A stretch of DNA of 64,000 nucleotides from Advenella incenata (GTDB lineage: Bacteria > Pseudomonadota > Gammaproteobacteria > Burkholderiales > Burkholderiaceae_B), in assembly GCF_004217095.1 (NCBI RefSeq), contig NZ_SHKO01000001.1, positions 2,034,234 to 2,098,233 on the forward strand, given 5' to 3'. Every line of letters begins with the position of its first letter. The first letter of the stretch is position 1. Positions 1-10,200 of the stretch are shown piece after piece. Below the pieces are notes generated by a model. It did no database searches and had not been told where the DNA came from. It saw only the letters and a program-made list of their open reading frames with translations. The position numbers were made by a program, and so were the translations under genes.

Positions 1-1
1 G

Positions 2-1063
2 ATCGGCAACCTGGATGCTGCTCCGGTCTCGCGGCTGTCAGAGATCGCGGAAGCTGATGTGAGCAACGAGGGAGTCGCGCTTAGCGGCAGGTTCAAGGTG
101 TCGATGCTGGATGATGGCAGCACGCTGGTGGTCGGTGTGGACCTGGCCGAGACCAACAGAACCATCGCATTGATCGGACAGGCCTGCCTGGTCACGCTGT
201 TTGTTGCCCTGATGCTGGTGATTGTGGGTACATTCATTTTCAGGCGCGAACTCGATTACCGGGTCAGCAGCATTCACAAGACAGCCACGCAAATCAGCAG
301 TGGTCAACTGTCTTCCCGTATACCACTGTCTGAAATCCACGATGAGTTTTACCATCTGAGCTACGAAATCAACTCAATGCTGGACCGTATCGAGGCACTC
401 ATGAAGGGCGTTCGTCATGTGTCCGATACGATTGCGCATAATCTGCGCACGCCCCTGACGCGCATTATCAGCCGGTTACGCACGGTGCAGCGGCCCGGTC
501 ATTCTGCGCAGGAAGTGATGCAGGCCACGCATTTTGCCGTTCAGGAAATTGAAAACCTGAATCAGCTGTTTGAGAAGCTACTGCAGATCTCCGAGATTGA
601 AGCCGGTGTGCATCGGCAACGCTTTCGCATCTGTGATTTTTCCGCAATCGCCGATGACGTCATTGACCTTTACAGCGCCTTCGCCGAAGACCGGCATCAT
701 CAGTTGTCACTGAATGTCCAGGGCGACTGCCATATCCAGGGGGATGCAGACCTGCTGGCCAGCATGCTGGCCAATCTGGTGGATAATGCACTGAAATATA
801 CCAGCCAACATGTCTGGGTCAGTTTACAGGGCGAGCAGGGGCAGTTGTCGATTCGGATAGAAGATGACGGTCCGGGGATTCCAGCCAGAGAATATGGCAA
901 TGTGGGCAAACACTTCTACCAACTGGATCCCAATGCCACCGGCTTTGGGCTCGGGCTCAAAAGCGTTATGGCCATTGTGACCATGCATGAGGGAACCCTG
1001 ACGTTTGAGGACCGCCGGCCCGGGCTCAGAATCACAATTGTGTTTCCGATCGAGCAGGGGTAG
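2..1063 (+). CDS. Sensor histidine kinase, 5' end cut by window edge
   Basis: The reading frame is open from the first bases, so the true start and the first membrane helix lie outside the window. Visible are the end of a periplasmic region, one transmembrane helix (around base 160-240), a HAMP linker, a HisKA dimerisation helix with the phospho-acceptor His in HNLRTPL (codon at 437-439), and an HATPase domain with N-box NLVDNALKYT, G1 DDGPGI and G2 GFGLGL. It would autophosphorylate and pass phosphate to a response regulator, probably encoded just upstream. The H-box reads HNLRTP rather than the common HELRTP. The signal sensed cannot be told. Confidence 0.9.
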   Translation: MGNLDAAPVSRLSEIAEADVSNEGVALSGRFKVSMLDDGSTLVVGVDLAETNRTIALIGQACLVTLFVALMLVIVGTFIFRRELDYRVSSIHKTATQISSGQLSSRIPLSEIHDEFYHLSYEINSMLDRIEALMKGVRHVSDTIAHNLRTPLTRIISRLRTVQRPGHSAQEVMQATHFAVQEIENLNQLFEKLLQISEIEAGVHRQRFRICDFSAIADDVIDLYSAFAEDRHHQLSLNVQGDCHIQGDADLLASMLANLVDNALKYTSQHVWVSLQGEQGQLSIRIEDDGPGIPAREYGNVGKHFYQLDPNATGFGLGLKSVMAIVTMHEGTLTFEDRRPGLRITIVFPIEQG

Positions 1064-1092
1064 GCGTCGGACACCGGTTGAGATACAGGCCG

Positions 1093-1365
1093 TCAACCGA
1101 AGTAGGGTGCGCGTCTGCCGACCTTGGTTACGCCGTCTTCATCAATCTGATAGAAATCCTTCGGACTGTTCCAGCACTCGTCAAAAAGCGCATCCAGACG
1201 TTCTGGTCCGAATTTTTCATACGCGTTTTCCTTGACCAGAACGAATCCATCCCGGTGGCTGTTCATGTAGTATTTCACAAGTGATAGCTGTTTGCCCACC
1301 CGGTAAGCTTCGTAGACCACGCCTAATGCATCGCCTTTACGTACAGCCCATTTTTCAAATGCCAT
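1093..1365 (-). CDS. Small hypothetical protein
   Basis: A 90-residue protein starting MAFEKWAVRKGD. I chose this ATG over one 15 codons upstream because GGGAG lies eight bases before it. It has no signal peptide, membrane segment or motif that I recognise, and it is rich in charged and aromatic residues (WNSPKDFYQIDEDG, KVGRRAPYFG), as in a small soluble cytoplasmic protein. It converges on the sensor kinase gene, 29 bases away, and lies downstream of the GNAT gene on the same strand. Confidence 0.6.
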   Translation of the reverse strand: MAFEKWAVRKGDALGVVYEAYRVGKQLSLVKYYMNSHRDGFVLVKENAYEKFGPERLDALFDECWNSPKDFYQIDEDGVTKVGRRAPYFG

Positions 1366-1453
1366 CGCTGTCTCCCAGCTTAATTGCTCACTATACAGCA
1401 GATACGGCAACCATTAGCGTTCAATGCGGTGAAACGGTGAGTTGGCCCTGGGA

Positions 1454-1939
1454 TCAGGAAATGGTCGTCGTCTGGTCATTATCCTGGTCCAGCCGCCGCG
1501 TCAGGCGTAGCATGTCATACAGCCGGATGCCGTCTTCGACGATGGGTTCATCGTAGTTGTCGATGAAAAAATTCCGTTCAATGCCGGTTACCCGAAAACC
1601 CTGTTTTTGGTAAAAGGCGAGCTGGTAGCCGAATGATCCGGTTCCCACCTCCAATCGTAGCGCACCAGATCGCCGATAAAAATCGATGATCCACTTAAGC
1701 AGCAACGTGCCCGTACCTGTTTTCTGGTGATCCGGATGCACGGCGATACTCATGATTTCGCAGCATGCGACCCCCATCGGCTGTACCAGGCATGCGCCGA
1801 TCACCATTCCGTCGCGGGAAGCGACAAAGCACTGCGAGTGGGGAAGATACGAGCGAATCTTCTGCTCGGATGGGTCGGCCAGCAGCAAAAGATCAATAGG
1901 CGCTTGCGTTGGTGGTACTTGTTCAATGAGGGGCTGCAT
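1454..1939 (-). CDS. GNAT-family N-acetyltransferase
   Basis: A 161-residue protein with the Gcn5-related acetyltransferase fold. The acetyl-CoA-binding motif A is seen as HPDHQKTGTGTLLL (Q-x-x-G-x-G type), preceded by the strand CEIMSIAVHP and followed by the motif B region with FYQKQGF. Family members transfer acetyl from acetyl-CoA to an amine; the substrate here cannot be predicted. The ribosome binding site before the ATG is weak. It may be co-transcribed with the small gene downstream, 88 bases away. Confidence 0.8.
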   Translation of the reverse strand: MQPLIEQVPPTQAPIDLLLLADPSEQKIRSYLPHSQCFVASRDGMVIGACLVQPMGVACCEIMSIAVHPDHQKTGTGTLLLKWIIDFYRRSGALRLEVGTGSFGYQLAFYQKQGFRVTGIERNFFIDNYDEPIVEDGIRLYDMLRLTRRLDQDNDQTTTIS

Positions 1940-2095
1940 ATTTCAGGTGTGGTTGTGCCAAAGGGCTGGAAAGCCTATGCTGGTTTGGTCGGCTCGGTTC
2001 GGCTGGATAAGTGGTTATCGCCCACGCAAATGCAGCTACCTCGAAAATACAGCTACCTTTAGTCTCCGCAAGTAGTTGGATTTGTAGCAGACAAC

Positions 2096-2120
2096 AAAAA
2101 AGCCGCGAGCAAGGCGGCTT
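2096..2120 (-). terminator. Rho-independent terminator after tRNA-Met
   Basis: A 7-bp stem AAGCCGC/GCGGCTT with a 7-base loop, followed on the minus strand by a run of T. It lies about 38 bases beyond the tRNA 3' end. Confidence 0.8.
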
Positions 2121-2157
2121 AAATGTTTGATATAACCAGATTTTAAAACTGTGTAAA

Positions 2158-2234
2158 TGGTGGCTCTTCCCCGATTCGAACGGGGGACCTGCGGATTATG
2201 ATTCCGTCGCTCTAACCGACTGAGCTAAAGAGCC
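2158..2234 (-). tRNA. tRNA-Met (anticodon CAT)
   Basis: 77 bases with an encoded CCA. The acceptor stem GGCTCTT pairs with AAGAGCC, the D arm is TAGCTCAGTCGGTTAGAGC, the anticodon loop ATCATAA carries CAT, and the T arm contains GTTCGAATC. Lack of initiator features (the acceptor 1-72 pair is G-C) suggests the elongator Met tRNA. A tRNA-Ile with lysidine-modified CAT cannot be fully excluded by eye. Confidence 0.92.
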
Positions 2235-2367
2235 ATTCTCACAGCTTTCACCTCATAAAAATGAGGTTTCATTCAAACCCGCACTGTTTCCAAAAAATCT
2301 GGCATGGTTGCAGTGCAATTGAATGAAGCATGAAACTATATCAGGATTTTTTTTCCTGTGCAAGCTT

Positions 2368-3594
2368 TTATTGCAGCGCACGCAGGATTTTCTGCCCGGC
2401 GCGTCCGTCCGGCGTCAGCCCAAGCTTGCTTTGCTCTGTTTTGATGGCCTCGCGCGTCTTGCTGCCAATCAGGCCGTCGGGTTCGCCGATATCGTAGCCA
2501 CGGCTGAGCAAGGCTTTTTGCAGCGTTACCCGGTCGGCTCGTGACAGGCCAGGATCATCAGTAGGCCAGGCGGTGACAAAGGGGCCTGCGCCGCGCAGCC
2601 GATCACTCAAATGCGCAATGGCCAGGGCGTAGCTTTCGGCAGCGTTGTAGCCATAAATCACATCGAAATTGCGAAATACCAGGAATGCTGGTCCGGCAGC
2701 GCCCGCTGGCGTCAGCAAGCCCGCTTTCTGGTTGCCTGAAACACGCGCATCCAGCGGTTGGCCGTCTATCGTCGTGACACCCCGCGCCGCCCATGTCGAG
2801 ACGGATTTTTTATTGCGTCGACCTTCACCCGCTGTGTTCATGCCGGCAGGCAGGCGCACTTCGAATCCCCAGGGCTGTCCGGTCTGCCAGCCGCCCTTGG
2901 CAAGAAAGTTGGCGGTGGATGCCAGCGCATCGGCGGAGTTGTCCATCAGGTCGCGGCGCCCGTCACCGTCAAAGTCCACGGCCAGTCGCTCGAACGTAGA
3001 AGGCATAAATTGCGTGTGTCCGAAAGCACCCGCCCAGGAACCGACCAGGCGTTGTGGCTGGATATCGCCTGATTGCAGAATGCGAAGCGTTGCAAAAAAT
3101 TCTTTCTGAAAATAGGCCTGCCTGCGTCCATAACAGCTGAGCGTGCCTAGCGCCTGCACCAGCGGATATTTACCCTGCGTCTGCCCGAAGTTGCTTTCCA
3201 CACCCCAGACCGCTACGACGGTTGCGGGGTCCACACCGTACTGTGCTGAGACACGCCGCAATACATCGGCATGGCGGGCCAGGTTGTTTTTGCCCTCACT
3301 AACCCGTTGTTCATCGACCAGGCCAGCCAGATAGTCCCAAATCGGCTGGCGAAATTCCGGCTGGTAGTCGAGCTTTTCCAGAATGCTCATATCCGGTGCG
3401 ACGCCTTGGGTAAATTGAGCAAAGGATTGCGCGGAAATGCCGGCGCGGGCTGCCTGTGGCTGCAGCTTTTGCATACATGCAGCAAAATCGCCGCCGCTTT
3501 GTGCGAGCGCGGCGCCCGGAATGCCAATTGTCAATAAGACAGTGAGCCGCTGCAGTGAGCGAGAGTGAGAACGGCGCGAGCGGCTGATAGGCAT
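2368..3594 (-). CDS. MltB-type lytic murein transglycosylase with C-terminal peptidoglycan-binding domain
   Basis: A 408-residue exported protein with an N-terminal signal peptide (cleavage near residue 31 after GAALA). The SLT/MltB domain spans about residues 35-330, with the catalytic Glu at 133 in WGVESNFG and the family motif GAFGHTQFMPSTF. A PG_binding_1 domain (residues 345-408, VTLQKALLSRGYDIGEPDGL) ends the protein. It cleaves the MurNAc-GlcNAc bond to 1,6-anhydro ends in the periplasm. There is no lipobox, so it is probably soluble, unlike E. coli MltB. It stands alone between tRNA-Met and the divergent prc gene. Confidence 0.92.
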   Translation of the reverse strand: MPISRSRRSHSRSLQRLTVLLTIGIPGAALAQSGGDFAACMQKLQPQAARAGISAQSFAQFTQGVAPDMSILEKLDYQPEFRQPIWDYLAGLVDEQRVSEGKNNLARHADVLRRVSAQYGVDPATVVAVWGVESNFGQTQGKYPLVQALGTLSCYGRRQAYFQKEFFATLRILQSGDIQPQRLVGSWAGAFGHTQFMPSTFERLAVDFDGDGRRDLMDNSADALASTANFLAKGGWQTGQPWGFEVRLPAGMNTAGEGRRNKKSVSTWAARGVTTIDGQPLDARVSGNQKAGLLTPAGAAGPAFLVFRNFDVIYGYNAAESYALAIAHLSDRLRGAGPFVTAWPTDDPGLSRADRVTLQKALLSRGYDIGEPDGLIGSKTREAIKTEQSKLGLTPDGRAGQKILRALQ

Positions 3595-3765
3595 GAATAC
3601 GGCTCCTGAGGATGATCAAATCGTGTAATGGATTGAAGTCAAATTCTAACGTATGTGCCATTTTGTTTGTGATTTCATGTGTTTGGCGGAAAACATGGGT
3701 AAAATTGACCGCAGTTCGTTAGAATCAGTATCCATAATCCTATTCACTCGTTGAGATTGCATTGT

Positions 3766-5976
3766 ATGAAGTTGAAAGTATTGGCAACGGCTCTGGCACT
3801 TCTGGCTACCTCGGCCTGTGTATATGCCGACTCAGAAGCGCTGAACCGTATCGAACGGCTTGAGCAGTCGCAATCCACGCAGCATCAGCTGCTGGTTCAA
3901 AACAGCAGCCCTTCGGCCGATGCTTCTAAAGCGCCGGTCTCGCAGAAGAAGCCGGAGAAAAAAGCGCTGGAACCAACAGTGGATCAGGCCAAGGCTGCGA
4001 TTATCGTGGCCAATATCCTGACGCGCTTTGAGTATGACAAGAAGCCGCTGGACGAAAACATGTCGCATGCGGTATTCAAGGAATATCTCAAAATGATGGA
4101 TCCGGCAAAGCTGTATTTGCTCAAGTCGGACATCGACGAGTTCGAGCCGGTGCGCCAGAACATTCACACCATGCTGATGACCGGTCGTCTAGCGCCAGCG
4201 TTTGCCATGTTTGAGAAATATCGCGATCGTGTCGAGCAGCGCTTCGATCATGCCCTGGCCTTGCTGGACAAGCCTTTTGATTTTGACGTTGAAGAATCCT
4301 TCGACCTGGATCGCAAGAAGGCCGAATGGTCAACCTCTGAAGAGCAGATTAACGATTTGTGGCGCAAGCGGATCAAGAACGATTATCTGCGTTTGAAACT
4401 GGCGGGTAGCAAAGACAGCGTGATTGTCGAGAAACTCAAAAAGCGCTATATAAACAATCGTAACCAGATCATGCGCATGAACGGCGAAGACGTTGCCGAG
4501 ATGTTCCTGAATGCGTACGGAAACAGCACCGATCCACATACGTCCTATTACAGCCCCAGCTCTGCGAAAAATTTCGATGTACAGATCAGTCTGTCGGTTG
4601 ATGGTATCGGCGCTGTCTTGCAAAAGCGTGATGAATACGGACAGATTCGTGAAGTGGTGCCGGGCGGCCCGGCAGCCAAATCCGGCAAACTCAATCCGGG
4701 TGATCGCATTGTGGCCGTTGGCCAGGGCGAGTCGGGCCCCATGGAAGATGTGGTCGACTGGCGCCTGGACGACATCGTCAAGCTGATTCGCGGCAAACGC
4801 GGTACAACCGTGCGCATCGAGATCATTCCGGCCGAAAGGGGCATGGAAGGCAAGCACACCACCGTTTCCATCGTTCGCCAGAAAGTAACGATGGAAGATC
4901 AGGCTGCCCGTTATCGTATCTTTGAGGCGGGTTCCAATGGGGACAAGCGCAAAGTCGGCATCATCACGATCCCCAGTTTCTATGAAGATTTTGATGCGAA
5001 AGCGCGTGGCGAAAGCAATTACAAAAGTCTGACCCGCGATGTCCGGGTGATTCTTGAAAAGCTTGACAAGGAAGGTGTGGATGGCGTTCTGCTTGATCTG
5101 CGCAACAACGGTGGCGGCTCGCTGAGCGAAGCGGCCAACCTGAGTGGTCTGTTCCTGGGTGGTCCCAATCCGATTGTCCAGGTTAGCACTGCCGAGGGAA
5201 CCACTTCCAATGTTCGCAGTGCGACGGGCAAACTCGTTTGGAACAAACCGGTAGGGGTCATGGTCAATCGCATTTCGGCCTCTGCATCGGAAATTTTTGC
5301 CGCCGTGATCCAGGATTATGGCCGTGGTGTCGTGATTGGCGATCCGACGTGGGGTAAAGGTTCGGTACAGACTATTCGCGGTCTGGATGAATTCCTGCGC
5401 CGCCATGAAGGCGAGGAGCTCGGTTCGCTCAAATGGACCATCCAGAAATTCTTCCGTGTCAACGGCAGCTCCACGCAGGAAAAGGGTGTCGTGCCCGATA
5501 TCGTGTTCCCATCGGCCTTTGACCCGACTGAACTGGGCGAGTCCAGCTATGAGAACGCCATGCCATGGAGCAAGATTGCCCCGACCAAGTACAGCGGATA
5601 CGATTCGCTTGCAGAAAAAATCGGACCGCTCAAAACCATGCACGAGCAGCGTACGCAGCAATCGGATAGCTGGAAGCTGTTGCTTGACGAACTGGCATAC
5701 GCCCGCAAGACGTCCGATAAGAAAGTTATTTCACTGCGTTATGCCACGCGTCTGGAAGAGCGCGAAAAAATGTCCATGGAGCAGTCGCAGTTTGAAGAGC
5801 GGCGTAAAAAACTGGGTGAATCCGATGTTAATTCATTCCGCCTTGATGATGGCCTGGCAGCAGGGGAAGGCAACCTGACCCAGGAGCTGGCGGATGAGAA
5901 AAAACGCAAAGAAAGCCTGGATATTGCTATCAAGGAAGCGGCCAACATCGTGGCGGATCTGGCAAAACAGAAGTAA
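3766..5976 (+). CDS. prc: Carboxy-terminal (tail-specific) processing protease Prc
   Basis: A 736-residue periplasmic S41-family protease. The ATG at 3766 begins a clear signal peptide (MKLKVLATALALLATSACVYA); a TTG five codons upstream is less likely. The N-terminal Prc domain is followed by a PDZ domain (about residues 225-310, with VPGGPAAKSGKLNPGDRI) and the S41 catalytic core. The nucleophile is Ser506 in SASASE and the general base Lys531 in TWGKGS, at the same 25-residue spacing as E. coli Ser452/Lys477. A C-terminal DUF3340-type region follows. It degrades or trims periplasmic proteins with apolar C-termini. A strong terminator follows at 6021. Confidence 0.95.
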   Translation: MKLKVLATALALLATSACVYADSEALNRIERLEQSQSTQHQLLVQNSSPSADASKAPVSQKKPEKKALEPTVDQAKAAIIVANILTRFEYDKKPLDENMSHAVFKEYLKMMDPAKLYLLKSDIDEFEPVRQNIHTMLMTGRLAPAFAMFEKYRDRVEQRFDHALALLDKPFDFDVEESFDLDRKKAEWSTSEEQINDLWRKRIKNDYLRLKLAGSKDSVIVEKLKKRYINNRNQIMRMNGEDVAEMFLNAYGNSTDPHTSYYSPSSAKNFDVQISLSVDGIGAVLQKRDEYGQIREVVPGGPAAKSGKLNPGDRIVAVGQGESGPMEDVVDWRLDDIVKLIRGKRGTTVRIEIIPAERGMEGKHTTVSIVRQKVTMEDQAARYRIFEAGSNGDKRKVGIITIPSFYEDFDAKARGESNYKSLTRDVRVILEKLDKEGVDGVLLDLRNNGGGSLSEAANLSGLFLGGPNPIVQVSTAEGTTSNVRSATGKLVWNKPVGVMVNRISASASEIFAAVIQDYGRGVVIGDPTWGKGSVQTIRGLDEFLRRHEGEELGSLKWTIQKFFRVNGSSTQEKGVVPDIVFPSAFDPTELGESSYENAMPWSKIAPTKYSGYDSLAEKIGPLKTMHEQRTQQSDSWKLLLDELAYARKTSDKKVISLRYATRLEEREKMSMEQSQFEERRKKLGESDVNSFRLDDGLAAGEGNLTQELADEKKRKESLDIAIKEAANIVADLAKQK

Positions 5977-6020
5977 TTTTTCGGCGCATTCGGTTACAAC
6001 GACTCACAACTCGCGCAGAC

Positions 6021-6058
6021 AGACATATCGCATTTACCCGTACGATATGTCTGTTTTT
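6021..6058 (+). terminator. Rho-independent terminator after prc
   Basis: A perfect 10-bp stem AGACATATCG/CGATATGTCT with a 12-base loop, followed by GTTTTT. The T run includes the TTG at 6057 that would otherwise be read as the start of the next gene. Confidence 0.85.
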
Positions 6059-6095
6059 GCAATCGAGCAGGCAGATACCCGTGCTGATTCCGTTT

Positions 6096-7256
6096 ATGAA
6101 GCTGATGCAGTGTGCATTCATCGTAGCTATGTTGATTGCCTTTTCTCCGGACGTGGCTGGCGCCCAGGAGCCTTCCTCACGCCCCTCGCTGACTGTGACG
6201 GTCCAGACAGTCAATTCCACACAGATCACCCCAGGTTTCGGCGCCACTGGCAATATTCGCGCCTGGCATGATGCCAGCGTCAGCGCCCAGACCAACGGTC
6301 TCCGCCTCAAAGCCCTGTATGCCGACGTGGGTGACAGGGTAAAAGCCGGGCAGATGCTGGCCGAGTTTGAAGATACCTCCAGTCGCGGCGATCTGACCCA
6401 GGCTCAGGCGCGCTTGCGGCAGGCCGAGGCTTCGCTGGATACGGCCAAGCGCAATGCGGACCGTATCCGAAAAATCCGAGGCAGCGGCGCCATCAGTCAA
6501 TCCGAAGTGGATCAGGCCCTGTCGGGTGAAAAAAATGCCCTGGCTGACGTCTCTGCGGCCAGGGCGGCACTGCAAACCCAGACACAACGCAGCTCCTATA
6601 CGAAATTGCTGGCGCCCTCCGATGGCGTCATCTCGGTGCGCAACGCAGTCATCGGAGCCGTAGTCAATCCTGGTCAGGAAATTTTTCATCTGGTTGTCGA
6701 CAATCGCCTGGAGTGGCAGGCGCAACTGGGTATGCGCAATCTCATGCAGGTCAGCGAAGGGATGCCGGTGCAGGTTGTTTTGCCAAACGACAGAAAGGTA
6801 GCGGGTCGGGTGAGGCAGATCGGGCCCACGCTGGATGAGCAGACGCGCCAGGGCATCGTTTATGTTGATCTGGCATCCGATCCGCAATTGCGGGCGGGCA
6901 TGTTTCTGCGCGGTCGCTTCGAGTTGCCCCCCAAACAGGGGTTGACCGTGGCGCGTCAGGCGCTTGTGCTGCGCGACGGATTCAATTTTGTCTTTGTGCT
7001 TGGGGACGACAACAAGGTCGCACAAACCAAGGTGCAAATCGGTGGCGCTGCCAACAATACGATAGAGGTGATTGCAGGCCTGCGCGAAGGGGACCGGGTT
7101 GTGACGCAAGGCGCGGCGTTTCTGAATGATCAGGATACGGTGCGGGTGGTCGAAGCGGCAGCGCCGCAGCCTGCCGCAGGCCAGATTCGCCAAGCAGCGC
7201 CGGACAGTACACCGGCTTCCCAGCCTGCACCCAAAGCCAGTCCCGCTGGGAACTGA
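6096..7256 (+). CDS. RND efflux periplasmic adaptor (membrane fusion protein)
   Basis: A 386-residue HlyD/AcrA-family adaptor linking an inner-membrane RND pump to an outer-membrane channel. I place the start at ATG 6096 because it gives a clean signal peptide (MKLMQCAFIVAMLIAFSPDVAGA), and because the alternative TTG at 6057 lies in the T tract of the prc terminator. Neither has a convincing ribosome binding site. A lipoyl half-motif (GDRVKAGQMLAEFE), a coiled-coil hairpin rich in Ala/Gln, a second lipoyl half and beta-barrel segments are seen. The Pro/Ala-rich C-terminal tail is probably disordered. The permease gene begins two bases downstream. Confidence 0.9.
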   Translation: MKLMQCAFIVAMLIAFSPDVAGAQEPSSRPSLTVTVQTVNSTQITPGFGATGNIRAWHDASVSAQTNGLRLKALYADVGDRVKAGQMLAEFEDTSSRGDLTQAQARLRQAEASLDTAKRNADRIRKIRGSGAISQSEVDQALSGEKNALADVSAARAALQTQTQRSSYTKLLAPSDGVISVRNAVIGAVVNPGQEIFHLVVDNRLEWQAQLGMRNLMQVSEGMPVQVVLPNDRKVAGRVRQIGPTLDEQTRQGIVYVDLASDPQLRAGMFLRGRFELPPKQGLTVARQALVLRDGFNFVFVLGDDNKVAQTKVQIGGAANNTIEVIAGLREGDRVVTQGAAFLNDQDTVRVVEAAAPQPAAGQIRQAAPDSTPASQPAPKASPAGN

Positions 7257-7258
7257 AC

Positions 7259-10200
7259 ATGAACGTTTCTGCATGGTCAATAAAAAATCCCTTGCCCGCA
7301 TGCATGTTGTTCGTGCTGCTGACGCTGATGGGGCTGTATTCGTTCCATGCCATGCGAATCCAGAATTTTCCCGATATCGATCTGCCCACCGTGGTGGTCA
7401 CGACCGTCCTGGAAGGGGCGACGCCGAGTCAACTGGAGAATGATGTTGCTCGCAAGATCGAGGATAACCTGGCAACGGTGCAGGGCATAGATCATGTCTT
7501 TAGCACCTTGCAGGACGGCGTCGCTACGATTACTGCGCAGTTTGAACTGGAAAAACCGATACAGGAGGCGGTTGATGATGTGCGTTCGTCGGTTGCATCG
7601 GTGCGCAATGATTTGCCTGCCAACACCGAGGAACCCATCGTAACCAAATTGGATTTGGCGCAGCAGCCGATCCTGGCATTTACCGTCAGCTCCACACGCC
7701 GTGATGTGACGGATGTGTCCTGGCTGGTAGACAATACCATTGCCCGCAAGCTGCTCACTGTCTCTGGTGTTGGCAAGGTCAGCCGGGTTGGCGGGCGCGA
7801 TCGGCAGGTTCGCGTAGATATGGATCCGGTACTGTTGCAGGGGTTGGGAGCGACGGTTGCCGATGTCTCCCGGCAGCTTAAATCTGTGCAGCAGGAGCAG
7901 TCGGGGGGCAAGGCCGAGCTGGGACTTCAGAAGCAGCCCATTCGCACGCTGGGCGCCGTCAAAAGCGCGGCAGAGCTTGACGATTTGCGCATTCCCCTGA
8001 GCAACGGCAAAGTCATTACATTGGGCGAAGTGGCCACTGTCCGCGACAGTTTTGCCGACCCGACCACCGCCGCGTTCCTGGATGGCAAGCCAGTCGTGGC
8101 GTTCGAAGTGGCACGCAGTCGCGGGGCAGGCGAGGTGGATGTCGGACGGGGCGTGATGCAGGCGCTGGAACAGATCAAGGCCCAGTATCCCGATCTGACC
8201 TTCCGCACTGCATTCGATATGGTGGAGCCGGTCCAGTCTGAATATGACGGGGCCATGACTATGCTGTATGAGGGGGCGCTGCTGGCGGTGCTAGCCGTCT
8301 GGCTGTTTTTGCGCGATATCAGGGCGACCCTGGTATCGGCCGTCGCTTTGCCCTTGTCCATCATACCGGCATTTGTCGGCATGTATTTCTTTGGCTTTAC
8401 GATCAATGGCGTCACGCTGCTGGCCTTGTCCTTGGTGGTTGGTATTCTGGTGGATGACGCGATTGTTGAGGTCGAGAATATCGTGCGACACCTTCAGTCG
8501 GGCAAGTCTCCCTATCGTGCCGCGATGGAGGCGGCCGATGAAATTGGCCTTGCCGTCGTGGCCACCACCTTTACTCTGATTGCCGTGTTTTTGCCTACGG
8601 CTTTTATGAGCGGTATTGCCGGCAAATTCTTCAAGCAATTTGGCTGGACGGCCGCCATGGCCGTCTTTGCCTCCCTGGTTGTTGCCCGTATGCTCACACC
8701 CATGATGTGTGCCTACATTTTGAAAGGCAAGAAACAGGTGCCCAAAGATCCGGCATGGATGAGGCTTTATATGAAGTGGGTGGATCGCTCGCTGCGCCAT
8801 CGATGGGTTACCGTATTTATTGCTGGTCTGTTCTTTGTCGGTTCGATCGTTGTTATTCCGCTGCTGCCTACGGGCTTCATGCCTGCTGATGATCTGTCCC
8901 AGACACAGGTCTATGTGGAAATGCAGCCGGGCACGCCATTGGCGCAAACCGAGAAGACGGCCGAGCGGGTGCGTCAACTGGTCATGGAGAATCCGTCGGT
9001 GCGGTCGGTGTATACCAGTATCGGGGGCGGGGCTGCCGGAGGCGACCCGTTTGCCGGCGGCCAGACCCAGGAAGAGCGCAAGGCCACGCTGACCGTGCTG
9101 CTGCAGCCGCGCAACGAACGAGCGGTCAAGCAGGAGATTGAGGCGGATATTCGCCGGCGCCTTGAAGTCGTTCCGGGTGTGCGTCTCAAAGTGGGGCTGG
9201 GCGGCTCTGGCGAGAAATATATGCTGGTGCTCTCAAGCGAGCAGCCTGATGTTCTGATGCAGACGGCGCTACAGGTCGGACGGCAATTGCGGTCCATAGC
9301 GGGCCTGGGCAATATCTCTTCGTCGGCCAGCCTCATACGCCCGGAAATAGAAGTGCATCCGCGTTTCGATGATGCGGCGCAACTGGGTGTCACCAGTGCT
9401 GCGATGGCCGATACCCTGCGTGTTGCCACGGCTGGCGACTTCGAAGTGGCATTGTCCAAACTCAATCTGGATCAGCGCCAGATTCCGATTGTCGTTGCGC
9501 TTGAAAAATGGGCAATCAAAGACCTGGATTTCATCGAGAATTTACGCGTGCCCGGCGCAAACGGGCCGGTGCCGTTAAGCAGCGTGGCCGATGTACGCCT
9601 GGGTGGTGGTCCGGCGGTCATCAATCGCTATGATCGGGCCCGTAATATCACATTTGAAATTGAACTTTCGGGCATTGCGTTGGGTGATGTGGTCAAGCAG
9701 GTCAGGCAATTGCCTGCCATGAAATCGTTGCCCGCCAGCGTGTCAGTCATCGATATTGGCGATGCAGAGGTCATGGAAGAATTGTTCCAGAGTTTTGGGC
9801 TGGCGATTGTCATTGGGATTGTCTGCATTTATATTGTCCTGGTGCTGCTTTTCAAACAGTTTCTTCAGCCCTTGACCATCCTGGCCGCGTTGCCGCTATC
9901 GTTGGGCGGTGCGTTCGTGGGCCTGCTGCTGGCTGACAAGAGCTTTTCCATGCCGTCGCTGATCGGCCTGATCATGCTCATGGGTATCGCGACAAAGAAC
10001 TCGATTCTGCTGGTCGAATATGCCATTCTGGCGATCAAAGAGAAGGGCATGACGCGCCTGGAGGCACTTACCGACGCTTGCCACAAACGGGCGCGGCCGA
10101 TCTTAATGACCACCCTTGCCATGGGCGCCGGCATGGTTCCACTGGCGGTCGGCTGGGGCGCTGCGGATCCTGCATTTCGTTCACCGATGGCCATCGCTGT

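Noticed and set aside
2250-2267. ACCTCAT/ATGAGGT hairpin just before tRNA-Met
   Set aside because: A perfect but short stem with no T run and no gene ending beside it on the plus strand; no role assigned.
2345-2361. CAGGA-T7-TCCTG hairpin after the MltB-type gene as a terminator
   Set aside because: A 5-bp stem with no T run following it on the minus strand.
3766-3828. Prc as a lipoprotein (Cys in TSAC near the end of the signal peptide)
   Set aside because: The residue three before Cys is Thr, not Leu-like, and a better signal peptidase I site follows (VYA-DS).
4330-5661. 443-codon open frame antisense to prc
   Set aside because: The plus strand encodes a complete Prc with catalytic residues; the antisense product has no recognisable domain and is a high-GC shadow.
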